NCBI RefSeq assembly: GCF_003813905.1
Contig: NZ_RPFJ01000098.1
Coordinates: forward strand, 1-64,000
Source: Aureibaculum marinum
Lineage (GTDB): Bacteria > Bacteroidota > Bacteroidia > Flavobacteriales > Flavobacteriaceae
Reading direction: 5' to 3'
Length of the DNA: 64,000 nt
Shown here: positions 27,499 through 36,668 of the stretch, piece after piece
Position numbering within the stretch: position 1 is the first letter of the stretch
How the letters are laid out: each line of letters begins with the position of its first letter
The notes under the pieces: model-generated
What the model saw: the letters and a program-made list of their open reading frames with translations, nothing else
Databases searched by the model: none
What the model was told of the DNA's origin: nothing
Position numbers and translations under genes: made by a program

Positions 27499-28755
27499 AT
27501 GGCAGAACCAACAGGAATCTTTATTGAATTTGAAATTGATGAAAAGGGCATAAAAAAAATTCTTAATCATAAGTTTGAAAAAGCTTCTTATAATAAAAAA
27601 CTTGGGTATTATTTTTGTGAACTGCTATACAACTGCAATAATAATCCTGGTAATGTATTTATATTAAATTATAATTTAAAAACTAAAAAATGTTTTATTG
27701 CATATGTGCTGAATTATTTTGACAAAACATTATTAGATCCACTCATAGATACCTTACCTATTATCAGTGCATTAAAAAGTCCTGAAACAATTGAATACGC
27801 TATGGTTTCTTCTACATTTCCTGAGGTGTTAGAAGCCTATAAAATTACAGATAGAACAGTAGAGCTAATCAGTCAAAAGTTACCATCAGATATTGTAAAA
27901 AATTTAATGGATAAATTTTGGTCTTTTTCAGAAAACAATGCATTTCCCGAACCTAAAAAGGCATTAAGTAAAAGAAATTATTTTTATAAAAACTTTAAAA
28001 ATTATTATAAAAGATACCTAGCGTATATTGATGAAATAGAGAGGCCCAATAAAATTGCAAAAGCGACAAAGGAAAACCCATTTCATTTATTTGATAATTT
28101 TTATACCTATGACAATAGGGTATTTGAGTTTAGAAAGCATACCAATCAAATTATAGAACTCCCTCAATCAGACCCAGTTTCATTTAGGGACGTTGCAGGA
28201 ATTAAGGCCGATAAAAATTTTGTCTTTAGTGCAATACTTGCACCAAACTCACCACCAAGTACAATCAAAGTCGGTGCTTTTACCAAAAACAATCCGGATG
28301 CTATTTGGAAATGGATTGCGATAGAAGGAATTGATGGAGATAGTTTTAATTATGTAAAGGAAAAATGGGACACGGTATATTGGAAAGATAAAAACGCTGT
28401 ATTCATTTATAAAAATAAAGAACTTATAAAATTAGAACTAGCAGATAGTAGCACATTTACTTATTTAGACTTTTGTTATGGTAAAGACAAAAACAATATA
28501 TTTTATTTAGATAAAGTAATTCCTATTGATGTAAATAATTATACCTTAAATAAAAATGGATTTATTTTTGATAAAAATAATATCTTTCATTACGAAAACA
28601 AACTAGAACTAGATGCTGAGACCTTTAAAGTTTTAAAATATGAGTCTGAAGTAAATCCATTTATGGGCGAATTTATTTTGGAGGATAAAAATGGTCAATA
28701 TAGTTACAACAGAAAAAGGAAAATAGAAGTAATACGATCCATAACAAAGTATTAA
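27499..28755 (+). CDS. DKNYY-family repeat protein
   Basis: 418 residues, cytoplasmic by lack of signal. The C-terminal half holds tandem units of the DKNYY type: KADKNFVFSA, KDKNAVFIYKNKEL, GKDKNNIFYLDKVI, FDKNNIFHYENKLELDAETF. Each unit has D-K-N then an aromatic/Val pair and a short beta strand, so a repeated beta structure is likely. The N-terminal 200 residues are unrelated and unrecognised. The function of the family is unknown. It forms a pair with the preceding gene (18-bp gap) and ends the coding part of the accessory block. Confidence 0.7.
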   Translation: MAEPTGIFIEFEIDEKGIKKILNHKFEKASYNKKLGYYFCELLYNCNNNPGNVFILNYNLKTKKCFIAYVLNYFDKTLLDPLIDTLPIISALKSPETIEYAMVSSTFPEVLEAYKITDRTVELISQKLPSDIVKNLMDKFWSFSENNAFPEPKKALSKRNYFYKNFKNYYKRYLAYIDEIERPNKIAKATKENPFHLFDNFYTYDNRVFEFRKHTNQIIELPQSDPVSFRDVAGIKADKNFVFSAILAPNSPPSTIKVGAFTKNNPDAIWKWIAIEGIDGDSFNYVKEKWDTVYWKDKNAVFIYKNKELIKLELADSSTFTYLDFCYGKDKNNIFYLDKVIPIDVNNYTLNKNGFIFDKNNIFHYENKLELDAETFKVLKYESEVNPFMGEFILEDKNGQYSYNRKRKIEVIRSITKY

Positions 28756-29287
28756 AATAATACTAATAAAAGTGACCAAAGCATGTTTTTATTTGGAGAA
28801 ATATTTAACTGGTACCTTGAATATAATTATTCTACTGAACAGAACAACTTTTGTTGGTATGTAAGAGGATTATGATACAGAGTAGGGAAGTTGGAAAATA
28901 TAAACATTTTATAAAAAATAACGTTTTAAACTTAAACCGCATAAAAATAATTGCTTTTTTGGTTCACCAAAGGTTTGTGCTTATTTTTAAAGTCCTAAAT
29001 ATTTAATTTGGTTATAGTAAGAGAAAAAATGTTTAATTATAAATAGCTGAATTTATAAATGGAATTACCTAAATATAACAAAACTATTATACTTATTTAG
29101 AAAGAGATAAAACAATATAAATCAGATTGTAACAATGTATAAAATTTATTACAAAATTTAGGATTCTACCAATAATCTTTGCAAAGTTTAATTCAATTTT
29201 CACTTACAAAATTAATAGTAAAACCACACAACTAATCAAATACAAAAGCGTTAACATGTATACCTTTTATTTATAAATTAATAGAAT
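28756..29287 (+). other. 532-bp intergenic stretch with a possible gene remnant
   Basis: A 30-codon open frame at 28783-28875 (MFLFGEIFNWYLEYNYSTEQ...) has no recognisable relatives and may be a leftover of a larger gene. The repeat at 29123-29160 lies near the right end. No terminator hairpin or clear promoter was found; the rest is AT-rich without visible structure. Confidence 0.45.
29123..29160 (+). repeat. Boundary repeat, copy 2
   Basis: Begins CAGATTGTAACAATGTATAA and continues to TACAAAA. It shares its core with the copy at 25165-25202 in the same orientation, and lies between the last island gene and the SIMPL-domain gene that returns to familiar flavobacterial content. Confidence 0.4.
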
Positions 29288-29827
29288 ATGAACAATACAA
29301 TAGAAGTAGTAGGAAGTGTAAAAATAGAAAGAAAAATTTCTAAATATAGAGTAAAAATAAGTATAGTAGTTGATCAGAACCCTTATGGAGATGAAAAAGG
29401 TTCTGATTTAGCAGAAATTAAAAATCAATATTATTTAGCATTAGTTGAAAATGGAATTGATGTAAGTAAATTTGTAGAAGATGCTTTTGAATATCGTGCC
29501 AATAGTAATCAAATGGAAGGTACGTTATTAAAGTATGAATGTACATCTCAAAAGGAAATGAGTAAATTATTAGATATTAGAGTTTCTGGTATTTATGTTA
29601 ATTTAATTGAGTGTAAATATATCATTGAAAAGGATACATATACTAAATTGATAGATGAAGCCTTAGCTGATGCAAAAAAAAGAGCAGAAATAATTGCTTC
29701 AAAAATTAATAAAAAAGTTGGTGAAATAGTATCGGTATCAGATAATAGAATTCTTAATAATTATTGGTCTAATTATAATGTGTATGATGAATTTTTTGAT
29801 TTAAAAGTTGTTTATAAAACTGAATAA
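29288..29827 (+). CDS. SIMPL-domain (DUF541-like) protein
   Basis: 179 residues without a signal peptide. The opening MNNTIEVVGSVKIERKISKY and the closing helix ALADAKKRAEIIASKINKKVGEIVSVSD match the SIMPL/DUF541 fold (family pattern: A..dAr.rAe.lA...g..lG.v..v). Most members are periplasmic; this one appears cytoplasmic and short, lacking one of the usual central strands. The function is unknown. It is convergent with the aminotransferase gene, 29 bp apart. Confidence 0.7.
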   Translation: MNNTIEVVGSVKIERKISKYRVKISIVVDQNPYGDEKGSDLAEIKNQYYLALVENGIDVSKFVEDAFEYRANSNQMEGTLLKYECTSQKEMSKLLDIRVSGIYVNLIECKYIIEKDTYTKLIDEALADAKKRAEIIASKINKKVGEIVSVSDNRILNNYWSNYNVYDEFFDLKVVYKTE

Positions 29828-29856
29828 AAAGTTACCATATCAATAAAATAGTTTGT

Positions 29857-30666
29857 TTAAGGATTAAAATTATTTCGTAAATAATTAGAAACGTCAGTAG
29901 TAAAAGTTTTTTTTCTATAGTTGGTTACTTGCTGTATGCCAACTATTGCATTGGTTAAAAAAACTTCATCAGCTTTTTGAAGCTCAAAAGGAGACAATTC
30001 TCTTTCTTCAATATTAAACTCACCGTCTTTAGAAATAAACTCTATTAGTTTTTTTCTAAAGACGCCTTTAATACATCCTTCTGAAAGGGGAGGAGTACTA
30101 ATTGTTTTACCTTTAACTAAAAATATATTGGCATTTAAAGCCTCTACCAGTTGTTTTTTTTCATTGAGTAAAATACAGTTATCTAATTCATTTTCATTGG
30201 CATAGATACTGCCTACCACATTTAGCGTTTTAGCATTGGTTTTTAGGGTAGATAACACACCAGAATAGACATAATAATCTTTAAATAAATCAACCACATA
30301 CTTATTTTTTAATTGAACAGTTAACGGACTTGCTTCTACTAAAAAATGAGTATTATTGGTAGTTGGCAAATACAATCCACCATCTTTTCTATTAACCGTA
30401 AAACGTACTCGGGCATCTGTTAAGTTATTAGCTTTAGTAGTTTTTAAAATTTCTTGTTCAAAAAATTCTAAAGTAAATTCCATAGCAATATTCATACGAA
30501 GCATTCGCATAGATGCCATTAATCTAAAGTAATGATCTTCTAAAAAAACAACATTACTATTTTTTATTTTAATAGTTTCAAATAAACCGTCACCATATTT
30601 AAAAGCTCTGTTGTTAACACTTAAATTAGGTGGAGTTTCTAATATATTACCGTTGTAATTTATCAT
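29857..30666 (-). CDS. PLP-dependent class IV aminotransferase / aminodeoxychorismate lyase-like
   Basis: 269 residues. Fold type IV features are AFKYGDGLFETIKI near residue 22, the HYFRLMASMRML substrate region, the lysine region VLSTLKTNAKTLNVVGSIYA, and GCIKGVFRKKLIE with EVFLTNAIVGIQQV at the phosphate end. This suits 4-amino-4-deoxychorismate lyase (PabC, folate route) or a D-amino acid/branched-chain aminotransferase; the length and lack of BCAT motifs favour the former. A terminator separates it from the START-like gene upstream on the same strand. Confidence 0.8.
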   Translation of the reverse strand: MINYNGNILETPPNLSVNNRAFKYGDGLFETIKIKNSNVVFLEDHYFRLMASMRMLRMNIAMEFTLEFFEQEILKTTKANNLTDARVRFTVNRKDGGLYLPTTNNTHFLVEASPLTVQLKNKYVVDLFKDYYVYSGVLSTLKTNAKTLNVVGSIYANENELDNCILLNEKKQLVEALNANIFLVKGKTISTPPLSEGCIKGVFRKKLIEFISKDGEFNIEERELSPFELQKADEVFLTNAIVGIQQVTNYRKKTFTTDVSNYLRNNFNP

Positions 30667-30674
30667 TTCAGTTA

Positions 30675-30702
30675 TAAAAAAAGCCTCGAAAAATCAAGGC
30701 TT
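30675..30702 (-). terminator. Terminator of the START-like gene (minus strand)
   Basis: Read on the minus strand, AAGCCT and AGGCTT (30702-30697 and 30686-30681) form a 6-bp stem with a 10-nt loop, followed by a T run (complement of the A run at 30675-30680). It ends the transcript of the gene at 30727-31113. Confidence 0.75.
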
Positions 30703-30726
30703 ATAAGTTTTAGCTTAATTAAAATA

Positions 30727-31113
30727 TTAAGCTCCAATTATTTGTTTTAATTCTGCAATCTGGTTTTCCCAAAACATTTTTCCTTCTTCAACCTCATCTT
30801 CATCATCTGCGAAATCAGTTATTACTAAAGAAACATCAGAGGTTAAATCGTCAACAACAATTTTAAATTCAAAAAAAGTGTTATCTTCTTCATCGGTAAG
30901 CCATTTGTATTTTATTCTTTCGTTCGTTTTATAAGACAATCTTTTAGCTTGTTCTTCTGAACCGTCCCATATAAAAGTGTAAATATCACTTCTTGAATTA
31001 ACATTATCAGCAAACCATTCACTTAATCCATCTGGAGTTGAAAGATATTGGTATAAAAAACCAGGTGAAGAGTGCATTACAAATTCTATACTATATTTAA
31101 CTTTATCTGCCAT
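30727..31113 (-). CDS. START-like/SRPBCC domain protein
   Basis: 128 residues. MHSSPGFLYQYLSTPDGLSEWFAD is the opening of an AHSA1/START-like fold (hydrophobic pocket protein), with the acidic stretch DFADDEDEVEEGKMFWENQI near the end. The ligand is unknown. This small cytoplasmic protein is conserved in flavobacteria. It is transcribed away from the tRNA gene, with 177 bp between. Confidence 0.75.
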   Translation of the reverse strand: MADKVKYSIEFVMHSSPGFLYQYLSTPDGLSEWFADNVNSRSDIYTFIWDGSEEQAKRLSYKTNERIKYKWLTDEEDNTFFEFKIVVDDLTSDVSLVITDFADDEDEVEEGKMFWENQIAELKQIIGA

Positions 31114-31199
31114 AGGTTAATTTTTATCTTGGCTGAGCAATATATATATTATCTTAAATTAAAAAAAACTTTTTTGATAAAAATAATTAGAAAGAATTC

Positions 31200-31229
31200 T
31201 TGCCACTGAAAAATTTGTTTTTATATTTG
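31200..31229 (+). promoter_or_regulatory. Promoter of tRNA-Met
   Basis: TTG at 31200-31202, a 19-bp spacer and TATATTTG at 31222-31229 match the flavobacterial consensus TTG-N17-23-TAnnTTTG. Transcription would start near 31236, about 55 bp before the tRNA. Confidence 0.65.
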
Positions 31230-31290
31230 CACACTCAAATTTTGATGGTGCTCTAAAGAACATTAGTATTAAAGTTTGAAAATATTATTT

Positions 31291-31364
31291 GGCGAGGTAG
31301 CTCAGTTGGTTAGAGCGTCGGATTCATAACCCGGAGGTCTCGAGTTCAAATCTCGATCTCGCTA
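31291..31364 (+). tRNA. tRNA-Met (CAT)
   Basis: A 74-nt cloverleaf: acceptor GGCGAGG with TCTCGCT, D-arm GCTCAGTTGGTTAGAGC, anticodon loop TTCATAA (CAT), T-arm TCGAG TTCAAAT CTCGA. The genome does not encode the full CCA. It lacks the initiator-type three G-C pairs of the anticodon stem, so it is an elongator methionine tRNA; a tRNA-Ile2 with lysidine-modified CAT is the alternative. Confidence 0.93.
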
Positions 31365-31368
31365 CATT

Positions 31369-31405
31369 AAAAAGGCTTTCAGTTTTAACTGAAAGCCTTT
31401 TTTTT
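31369..31405 (+). terminator. Terminator of tRNA-Met
   Basis: 14-bp perfect stem (31371-31384 with 31387-31400) with a 2-nt loop, then at least five T. It begins five bases after the tRNA and ends its transcript. Confidence 0.9.
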
Positions 31406-31516
31406 ATGATAATAATTCTTATAACATTGCGGGTTACATTATAAATACTTCACTACTTTTTATACTGACTTAGGTCATTTCTTTTGGATAAACATGTATG
31501 TATCTTTAAAGTATAA

Positions 31517-32008
31517 ATGTTCTCTTTAAAAGAGATTAATTTCAAAACAATGTATGATTTTAGAAATAGACCAAAAGACAATTACATTCACCACGCAAAT
31601 TGGAAACAACTTTTTATTCTAACCGAATATTGGAAATCTGACCTTTTGTTTTATCAAGACGATTTAAAGTTTTTACATCATTTAATTGATAAGTATTTTC
31701 TATTAATTTCTAAAAAAGATAATGTAGATAAGGTTTTAGAAATTGAAGTGAATCTACTAAATGTAGATAAACAATGTGCTTCACTTTTAAAGAAAACGAA
31801 TAAACATTTACAGTATTTAGCAGAATTAATTGATAATCCTTTTGCATATGATGCTCATAAATTTAAAATTGAACATGAAATTCTTGAAGATAGCTTGGCT
31901 CAATTTGTAAAAGATTTTAGAAACAATAGAAAAGAAGTTTTTAGAATTACGGAATATATTATGGATCATGAACAGCTAGTACATCAACTAAATACTGTTA
32001 ACAAATAG
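31517..32008 (+). CDS. Hypothetical helical protein
   Basis: 163 residues, no signal or membrane span. Rich in Leu, Lys and Glu with regular spacing after residue 40, so largely alpha-helical and perhaps coiled coil (KVLEIEVNLLNVDKQCASLL). A second Met at codon 12 (31550) is an alternative start. I do not recognise it; the position beside the next small helical gene (40-bp gap) suggests the two work together. Confidence 0.6.
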   Translation: MFSLKEINFKTMYDFRNRPKDNYIHHANWKQLFILTEYWKSDLLFYQDDLKFLHHLIDKYFLLISKKDNVDKVLEIEVNLLNVDKQCASLLKKTNKHLQYLAELIDNPFAYDAHKFKIEHEILEDSLAQFVKDFRNNRKEVFRITEYIMDHEQLVHQLNTVNK

Positions 32009-32048
32009 TTTTATAAGAATTTAATAATAACCGTAAACAACTTCAATA

Positions 32049-32264
32049 GTGAAAACGCTACAAAACATACTTAAAGAAATAACAGAACTTACTACAACTT
32101 TAGAAACTAATTATCCTGAACTTTATAGGTCCTTAGATGAAAATCCATTAACTATACCAACACTTGAACATCCGCAGATGGATATTAGGGTTATGGATAA
32201 CTATTTAGAAAGTCTAAAAAACTTATTGGAAAGTTATTTAGAAGAAGAAAAAATTAAAGAATAA
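32049..32264 (+). CDS. Small conserved helical protein (GTG start)
   Basis: 71 residues from a GTG at 32049; no ATG fits. Composition and the pattern MDIRVMDNYLESLKNLLESY suggest two helices. Proteins of this kind are frequent as short conserved genes in flavobacteria. It is 17 bp before the 3-hydroxyacyl-CoA dehydrogenase gene and probably on the same message. Function unknown. Confidence 0.6.
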   Translation: MKTLQNILKEITELTTTLETNYPELYRSLDENPLTIPTLEHPQMDIRVMDNYLESLKNLLESYLEEEKIKE

Positions 32265-32281
32265 TTAAAATTTTATAACAA

Positions 32282-33178
32282 ATGAACTATAAAAATATCA
32301 CCATTGCAGGAAGTGGTGTTTTAGGGTATCAAATAGCTTTTCAAACAGCATTTCACGGATTTAATGTAACCGTTTATGATATTAATGACGATGCTATTTT
32401 AAAAGCAAAATCTAAATTTAGTAATCTTAGCGAAGCCTATAAAAGAGATGTAAATGCAACAGAGCAACAAATAGAGTTTACATGTAAACATTTGCATTAT
32501 ACTTCTAATTTGGAAGAAGCAGTTAAAGATACAGATTTACTTATTGAAGCTGTGCCAGAAAATCCATCCATTAAAATAGATTTTTATAAAAAGTTAGCCA
32601 AAGTGGCACCTGAAAAAACTGTATTTGCTACAAACTCTTCTACATTACTACCAAGTCAGTTTGCAGAAGCCACGGGCAGACCTTCAAAATTTTTAGCATT
32701 GCATTTTGCCAACACCATTTGGATACATAATACGGCAGAAATAATGGGTCATAGTGCAACAGACAAAAAAGTTTTTAATGATGTTGTAGAATTTGCAAAA
32801 TCTATTGGAATGGTGGCTTTACCTTTACACAAAGAACAGCCTGGGTATATTCTAAATTCGTTATTGGTACCATTATTAAGTGCAGCAACTCAATTATTGG
32901 TCACTGAAGTTGCTGACATTCAAACGATAGATAAGACATGGATGAAAGCAACAGGAGCACCAATTGGTCCATTTGGTATTCTTGATATTGTTGGAATTAC
33001 AACAGCATATAATATTGATAAAATAGCTGCAGAGAAAACTCAAGATGAGTTAAAAATAAAAACGGTAAACTATTTAAAAGAGCATTATATTGATAAAAAT
33101 AAATTAGGAGTAGCTACAGGAGAAGGTTTTTATAAATATCCAAATCCTGCTTATAAGGATGTTGATTTTTTAAAATAG
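32282..33178 (+). CDS. 3-hydroxyacyl-CoA (3-hydroxybutyryl-CoA) dehydrogenase
   Basis: 298 residues. Rossmann motif AGSGVLGYQIAFQTA at residue 9, DLLIEAVPENPSIK, the ATNSSTLLPS segment with its conserved Asn-Ser, HFANTIW with the catalytic His, and a C-terminal domain GFGILDIVG/GEGFYKYPNP-like. It oxidises (S)-3-hydroxyacyl-CoA with NAD in fatty-acid or butanoate metabolism. Single-domain length, so it is not the fused FadB type. Some members of this family act on other 3-hydroxy acids, so the exact substrate is open. Confidence 0.85.
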   Translation: MNYKNITIAGSGVLGYQIAFQTAFHGFNVTVYDINDDAILKAKSKFSNLSEAYKRDVNATEQQIEFTCKHLHYTSNLEEAVKDTDLLIEAVPENPSIKIDFYKKLAKVAPEKTVFATNSSTLLPSQFAEATGRPSKFLALHFANTIWIHNTAEIMGHSATDKKVFNDVVEFAKSIGMVALPLHKEQPGYILNSLLVPLLSAATQLLVTEVADIQTIDKTWMKATGAPIGPFGILDIVGITTAYNIDKIAAEKTQDELKIKTVNYLKEHYIDKNKLGVATGEGFYKYPNPAYKDVDFLK

Positions 33179-33236
33179 AAGTGTTGGTTTCTATTGAAAT
33201 GGGTTAAATATTTTAATTTATAAGTATGAGACACTC

Positions 33237-34997
33237 ATGAAAAGTCATAAAAAACTAAATGTATTAGCATCTACAGCAATATGCGGAAATGATATTAGTT
33301 CATCTGTGCTATACGTATCTGCTTTAGCTATAGCTTTTGCAGGGCAATATGCTTGGATAACCTTACTTATTGTCTCTTTTGTACTTTTTTTATTTCGAAA
33401 AATTTATGGAGAAGTAGTTGGGGCCTTGCCTTTAAACGGTGGAGCCTATAACGCTTTGTTAAATACAACAAGTAAATTTATGGCATCTTTTGCTGCTACC
33501 TTAACCTTGTTGTCTTACATGGCTACTGCCGTAATTTCGGCCAATGAAGCCATTCATTATCTTCATCATTTGGTTCCTGCAATCCCTATAATAATAGCAA
33601 CCGTAGTATTGTTAGGCTTTTTTGCTGTACTTACTATTGGAGGGGTTTCTGAATCTGCAAAAGTAGCTATTGGTATTTTTCTTTTTCATTTGACTTCTTT
33701 TGCAGTGCTCAGTACTTTTATTGTCTATTTTCTTGTCAATAATGGCTTGCAACAGTTTCTAGAAAATTGGAGACTACCAATTATAGGAGGAAGTATAACC
33801 AAAGCTATTTTTCTTGGTTTTGCAGCTTCTATGTTAGGTGTTTCTGGTTTCGAAAGTTCTGCAAACTTTGTAGAAGAACAGCAAATGGGAGTTTTTCCTA
33901 AAACATTAAAAAACATGTGGATGGTAGTGAGTATTATAAATCCGCTTGCAGCACTTTTTGCACTCTCTTTATTTTCAATACCTATTTTGCAAAGTGAAAC
34001 CTATCAAAACACACTGTTGATAGAAATGGCATCACATGTTGGTGGCAATTGGTTGGCCATTTTAATTGGTATTGATGCTTTTTTAGTACTTAGTGGGGCT
34101 GTATTAACAAGTTTTGTTGGCGTTTCAGGATTGCTTGAGCGGATGGCTTTAGATAGAATTTTACCTCAATATTTTTTAAAGAAAAATAAAAAAGGAAGTT
34201 CTTATAGAATTATTCTTATTTTTTTATTCTTAACTATTTCTGTTTTACTTATTACCAAAGGAGATGTACAGCTATTAGCTGGTGTATATACCATTTCCTT
34301 TTTATCGGTAATGACACTTTTTGGAATTGGTAATATATTATTAAAAGTAAAAAGAAATAGTTTACCAAGACCTGAAAAAGCAGGTTGGTTGGCAATTTTA
34401 ATAGCCATATCTGCGGTTGTTTTTGCTTTAATAGGTAATATTTCCATGAAACCTGAAGCTGGAGATCCAAGCAATGTAGCCATCTTTCTTGAATATTTTA
34501 TTCCCGCAATAATATTTATAACGGTGATGCTTAACAGAACAGTATTGTTGAAATTACTTCTTAAAATTATTCATTCTGTTTTTGACCCAGTGCGTAGTTT
34601 TGTAATGAAAGCTGATAATAAAATAATATCAGTAATTGATGATATTAACTCACAAGAATTTGTTTATTTTACTAAAGATGATAATGTAGAAACCTTGAAT
34701 AAAGTACTCTTATACATTCAAAAAAATGAACATACAAAGAAGTTAAAAGTGGTTACTGCATCTATGAAAGAAAATACAATTTCTAAACAATTTAGAAATG
34801 ATATTAAAGTAGTAGATAGAGAATATCCTGAAATAAAAATTGAATTTATAGAACTTAAAGAACAATTTGGACCAGAATTAATCAACAAACTATCAAAAGA
34901 ATGGGATATTCCAATTAATTTTATGTTTATAGGTTCTCCAGGAGATCATTTTCCTTATAAAATAGAAGAATTAGGCGGGGTACGTTTAATTATTTAA
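33237..34997 (+). CDS. APC-family amino acid permease with C-terminal cytoplasmic domain
   Basis: 586 residues. About 12 membrane spans in the first 440 residues, with ASTAICGNDISSSVLYVS at the first helix (APC-type unwound region), GALPLNGGAYNALLN and GVSGFESSANFVEEQQ. The last 130 residues are soluble and look like a USP/nucleotide-type regulatory domain (KKLKVVTASMKENTIS, MFIGSPGDHFPYKIEEL). The substrate is not readable; amino acids or polyamines are usual. A 196-bp gap with nothing distinctive follows. Confidence 0.83.
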   Translation: MKSHKKLNVLASTAICGNDISSSVLYVSALAIAFAGQYAWITLLIVSFVLFLFRKIYGEVVGALPLNGGAYNALLNTTSKFMASFAATLTLLSYMATAVISANEAIHYLHHLVPAIPIIIATVVLLGFFAVLTIGGVSESAKVAIGIFLFHLTSFAVLSTFIVYFLVNNGLQQFLENWRLPIIGGSITKAIFLGFAASMLGVSGFESSANFVEEQQMGVFPKTLKNMWMVVSIINPLAALFALSLFSIPILQSETYQNTLLIEMASHVGGNWLAILIGIDAFLVLSGAVLTSFVGVSGLLERMALDRILPQYFLKKNKKGSSYRIILIFLFLTISVLLITKGDVQLLAGVYTISFLSVMTLFGIGNILLKVKRNSLPRPEKAGWLAILIAISAVVFALIGNISMKPEAGDPSNVAIFLEYFIPAIIFITVMLNRTVLLKLLLKIIHSVFDPVRSFVMKADNKIISVIDDINSQEFVYFTKDDNVETLNKVLLYIQKNEHTKKLKVVTASMKENTISKQFRNDIKVVDREYPEIKIEFIELKEQFGPELINKLSKEWDIPINFMFIGSPGDHFPYKIEELGGVRLII

Positions 34998-35193
34998 TCG
35001 CTGATTTTATAAGAGTATTTTTAATAATCATAAAAGTTAATGGTGATTTATTAATTAGATATTACAATTAAAAAATATATTGTGTAATATTGTTTTATAA
35101 GAAAAAAGTTATTAAACTATGGTCTTTATAAAATATAGAACTTAAACAAACTTTCACACATTAATAAATAGCTTAATTAAAACAAATTACATA

Positions 35194-35955
35194 ATGAAAA
35201 TTGTCTCTTGGAATATTAATGGAGTTAGATCTATTGTAAAAAAAGATTTTTTCGAATCAATTAAAAAGTTAGGTCCAGATATAGTATGTCTGCAAGAAAC
35301 CAAAGCACAAGACAAACAAGTTGAAGAAGCATTATTGCCAATGGGCAATTACTATAAATATTACAATTCTGCAGAAAAAAAAGGATATTCTGGTACTACC
35401 ATATTGAGTAAAACAGAGCCACTATCGGTAAGTAATGATATGGGAATTTTAGAGCATGATGCTGAAGGAAGAATACAATGTGTAACGTATAGAGATTTTT
35501 ATTTGGTAAATGTTTATGTGCCTAATTCTGGACAAAAATTAGATCGTTTGGAGTATCGAAAAAAATGGGATGAAGATTTTTTAACCTATTTAAAAGATTT
35601 AGAAAAAATAAAACCTGTAATTGTTTGTGGCGATTTTAATGTTGCTCATCAACCTATTGATTTAAAAAATGACAAATCCAATTACAATAAAACAGCAGGC
35701 TATACTCAAATTGAAATTGATGGGATGGATAATTTTATAAAAAAAGGATTTATTGATACTTTTCGATATTTTAATCCTACTCAAATTGCTTATTCGTATT
35801 GGAGCTATCGTTTTAAATCTAGAGAACGTAATACAGGATGGCGAATTGACTATTTTTTAGTCAGTGAATCGATAATAAAAAACGTAAAAAATGCAACTAT
35901 TTACTCTGATGTAATGGGATCCGATCATTGTCCAATTGGATTAGAAATTGAGTAA
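35194..35955 (+). CDS. xth: Exodeoxyribonuclease III
   Basis: 253 residues, normal for the family. Motifs in order: MKIVSWNINGVRS, DIVCLQETKAQ (metal Glu), NVYVPNSG, VCGDFNVAH (catalytic Asp and Asn), WRIDYFLVSE and SDHCPIGLE (catalytic His). It is an AP endonuclease and 3'-5' exonuclease of base-excision repair. The MarC gene follows after 27 bp, so the two probably share a transcript. Confidence 0.95.
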   Translation: MKIVSWNINGVRSIVKKDFFESIKKLGPDIVCLQETKAQDKQVEEALLPMGNYYKYYNSAEKKGYSGTTILSKTEPLSVSNDMGILEHDAEGRIQCVTYRDFYLVNVYVPNSGQKLDRLEYRKKWDEDFLTYLKDLEKIKPVIVCGDFNVAHQPIDLKNDKSNYNKTAGYTQIEIDGMDNFIKKGFIDTFRYFNPTQIAYSYWSYRFKSRERNTGWRIDYFLVSESIIKNVKNATIYSDVMGSDHCPIGLEIE

Positions 35956-35982
35956 TTACAAGAAAAAATAATTATATTTTAA

Positions 35983-36600
35983 ATGGAAAGTCTATTTACA
36001 TTTGCTCTAACAGTATTTACAGGTTTCTTTGCTATTATGAATCCTATTGCAGGTATTCCAGTATTTATTTCCATGACTGGTGATGCTGATTCACAAACTA
36101 AAGAACGGATTAGTAGAAAAGCTACGGTTACAGCATTTATAATAGTTGCTTTATTTGTTGTTTTAGGAAAATTTATATTTGATTTTTTTGGTATTACTAT
36201 TCCTGCTTTTAAAATTACTGGTGGTATTTTAGTGTTTTTTATTGGTTTTGAAATGCTTCAATCTGTAAAACCAACGGCAAAACACCTTAAAAAAGTTGCT
36301 ATAAATGAAGAAATAGCCATTTCACCACTTGCCATTCCTATACTTGCAGGACCAGGATCTATTGTAACTGCAATGAATTTTGTTACGGATGCCGAGCTAG
36401 TGCACATTATTTTAGTAATTCTTATTTTTGGATTAATGTGTTTACTTACCTACGTATGTTTTCGACTTAGTGATTTTATAGTTGAAAAAATAGGAAAAAA
36501 TATAATTGGGGTTCTTGATAAAATTATGGGGTTAATTATTGCTATTATAGGTACAAATATGGTAATTGAAGGCATTAAAATAGCATTTGATTTGAATTGA
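35983..36600 (+). CDS. MarC-family integral membrane protein
   Basis: 205 residues with six membrane spans. FFAIMNPIAGIPVFISMT near residue 16 and the second repeat AIPILAGPGSIVTAMN with its Pro-Gly pairs are MarC/YchE signatures. The family has an inverted two-repeat architecture; its transported substrate is not established. It is placed directly after exonuclease III. Confidence 0.9.
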   Translation: MESLFTFALTVFTGFFAIMNPIAGIPVFISMTGDADSQTKERISRKATVTAFIIVALFVVLGKFIFDFFGITIPAFKITGGILVFFIGFEMLQSVKPTAKHLKKVAINEEIAISPLAIPILAGPGSIVTAMNFVTDAELVHIILVILIFGLMCLLTYVCFRLSDFIVEKIGKNIIGVLDKIMGLIIAIIGTNMVIEGIKIAFDLN

Positions 36601-36668
36601 AAAACACCTTAAAAAAGAATAAAATAATATGTGTAATGGGAGAATATATTGTAAAATAAAATCTATTG

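Noticed and set aside
28783-28875. 30-codon frame MFLFGEIFNWYLEYNYSTEQ...
   Set aside because: Too short and without relatives I recognise. Recorded as a possible remnant only.
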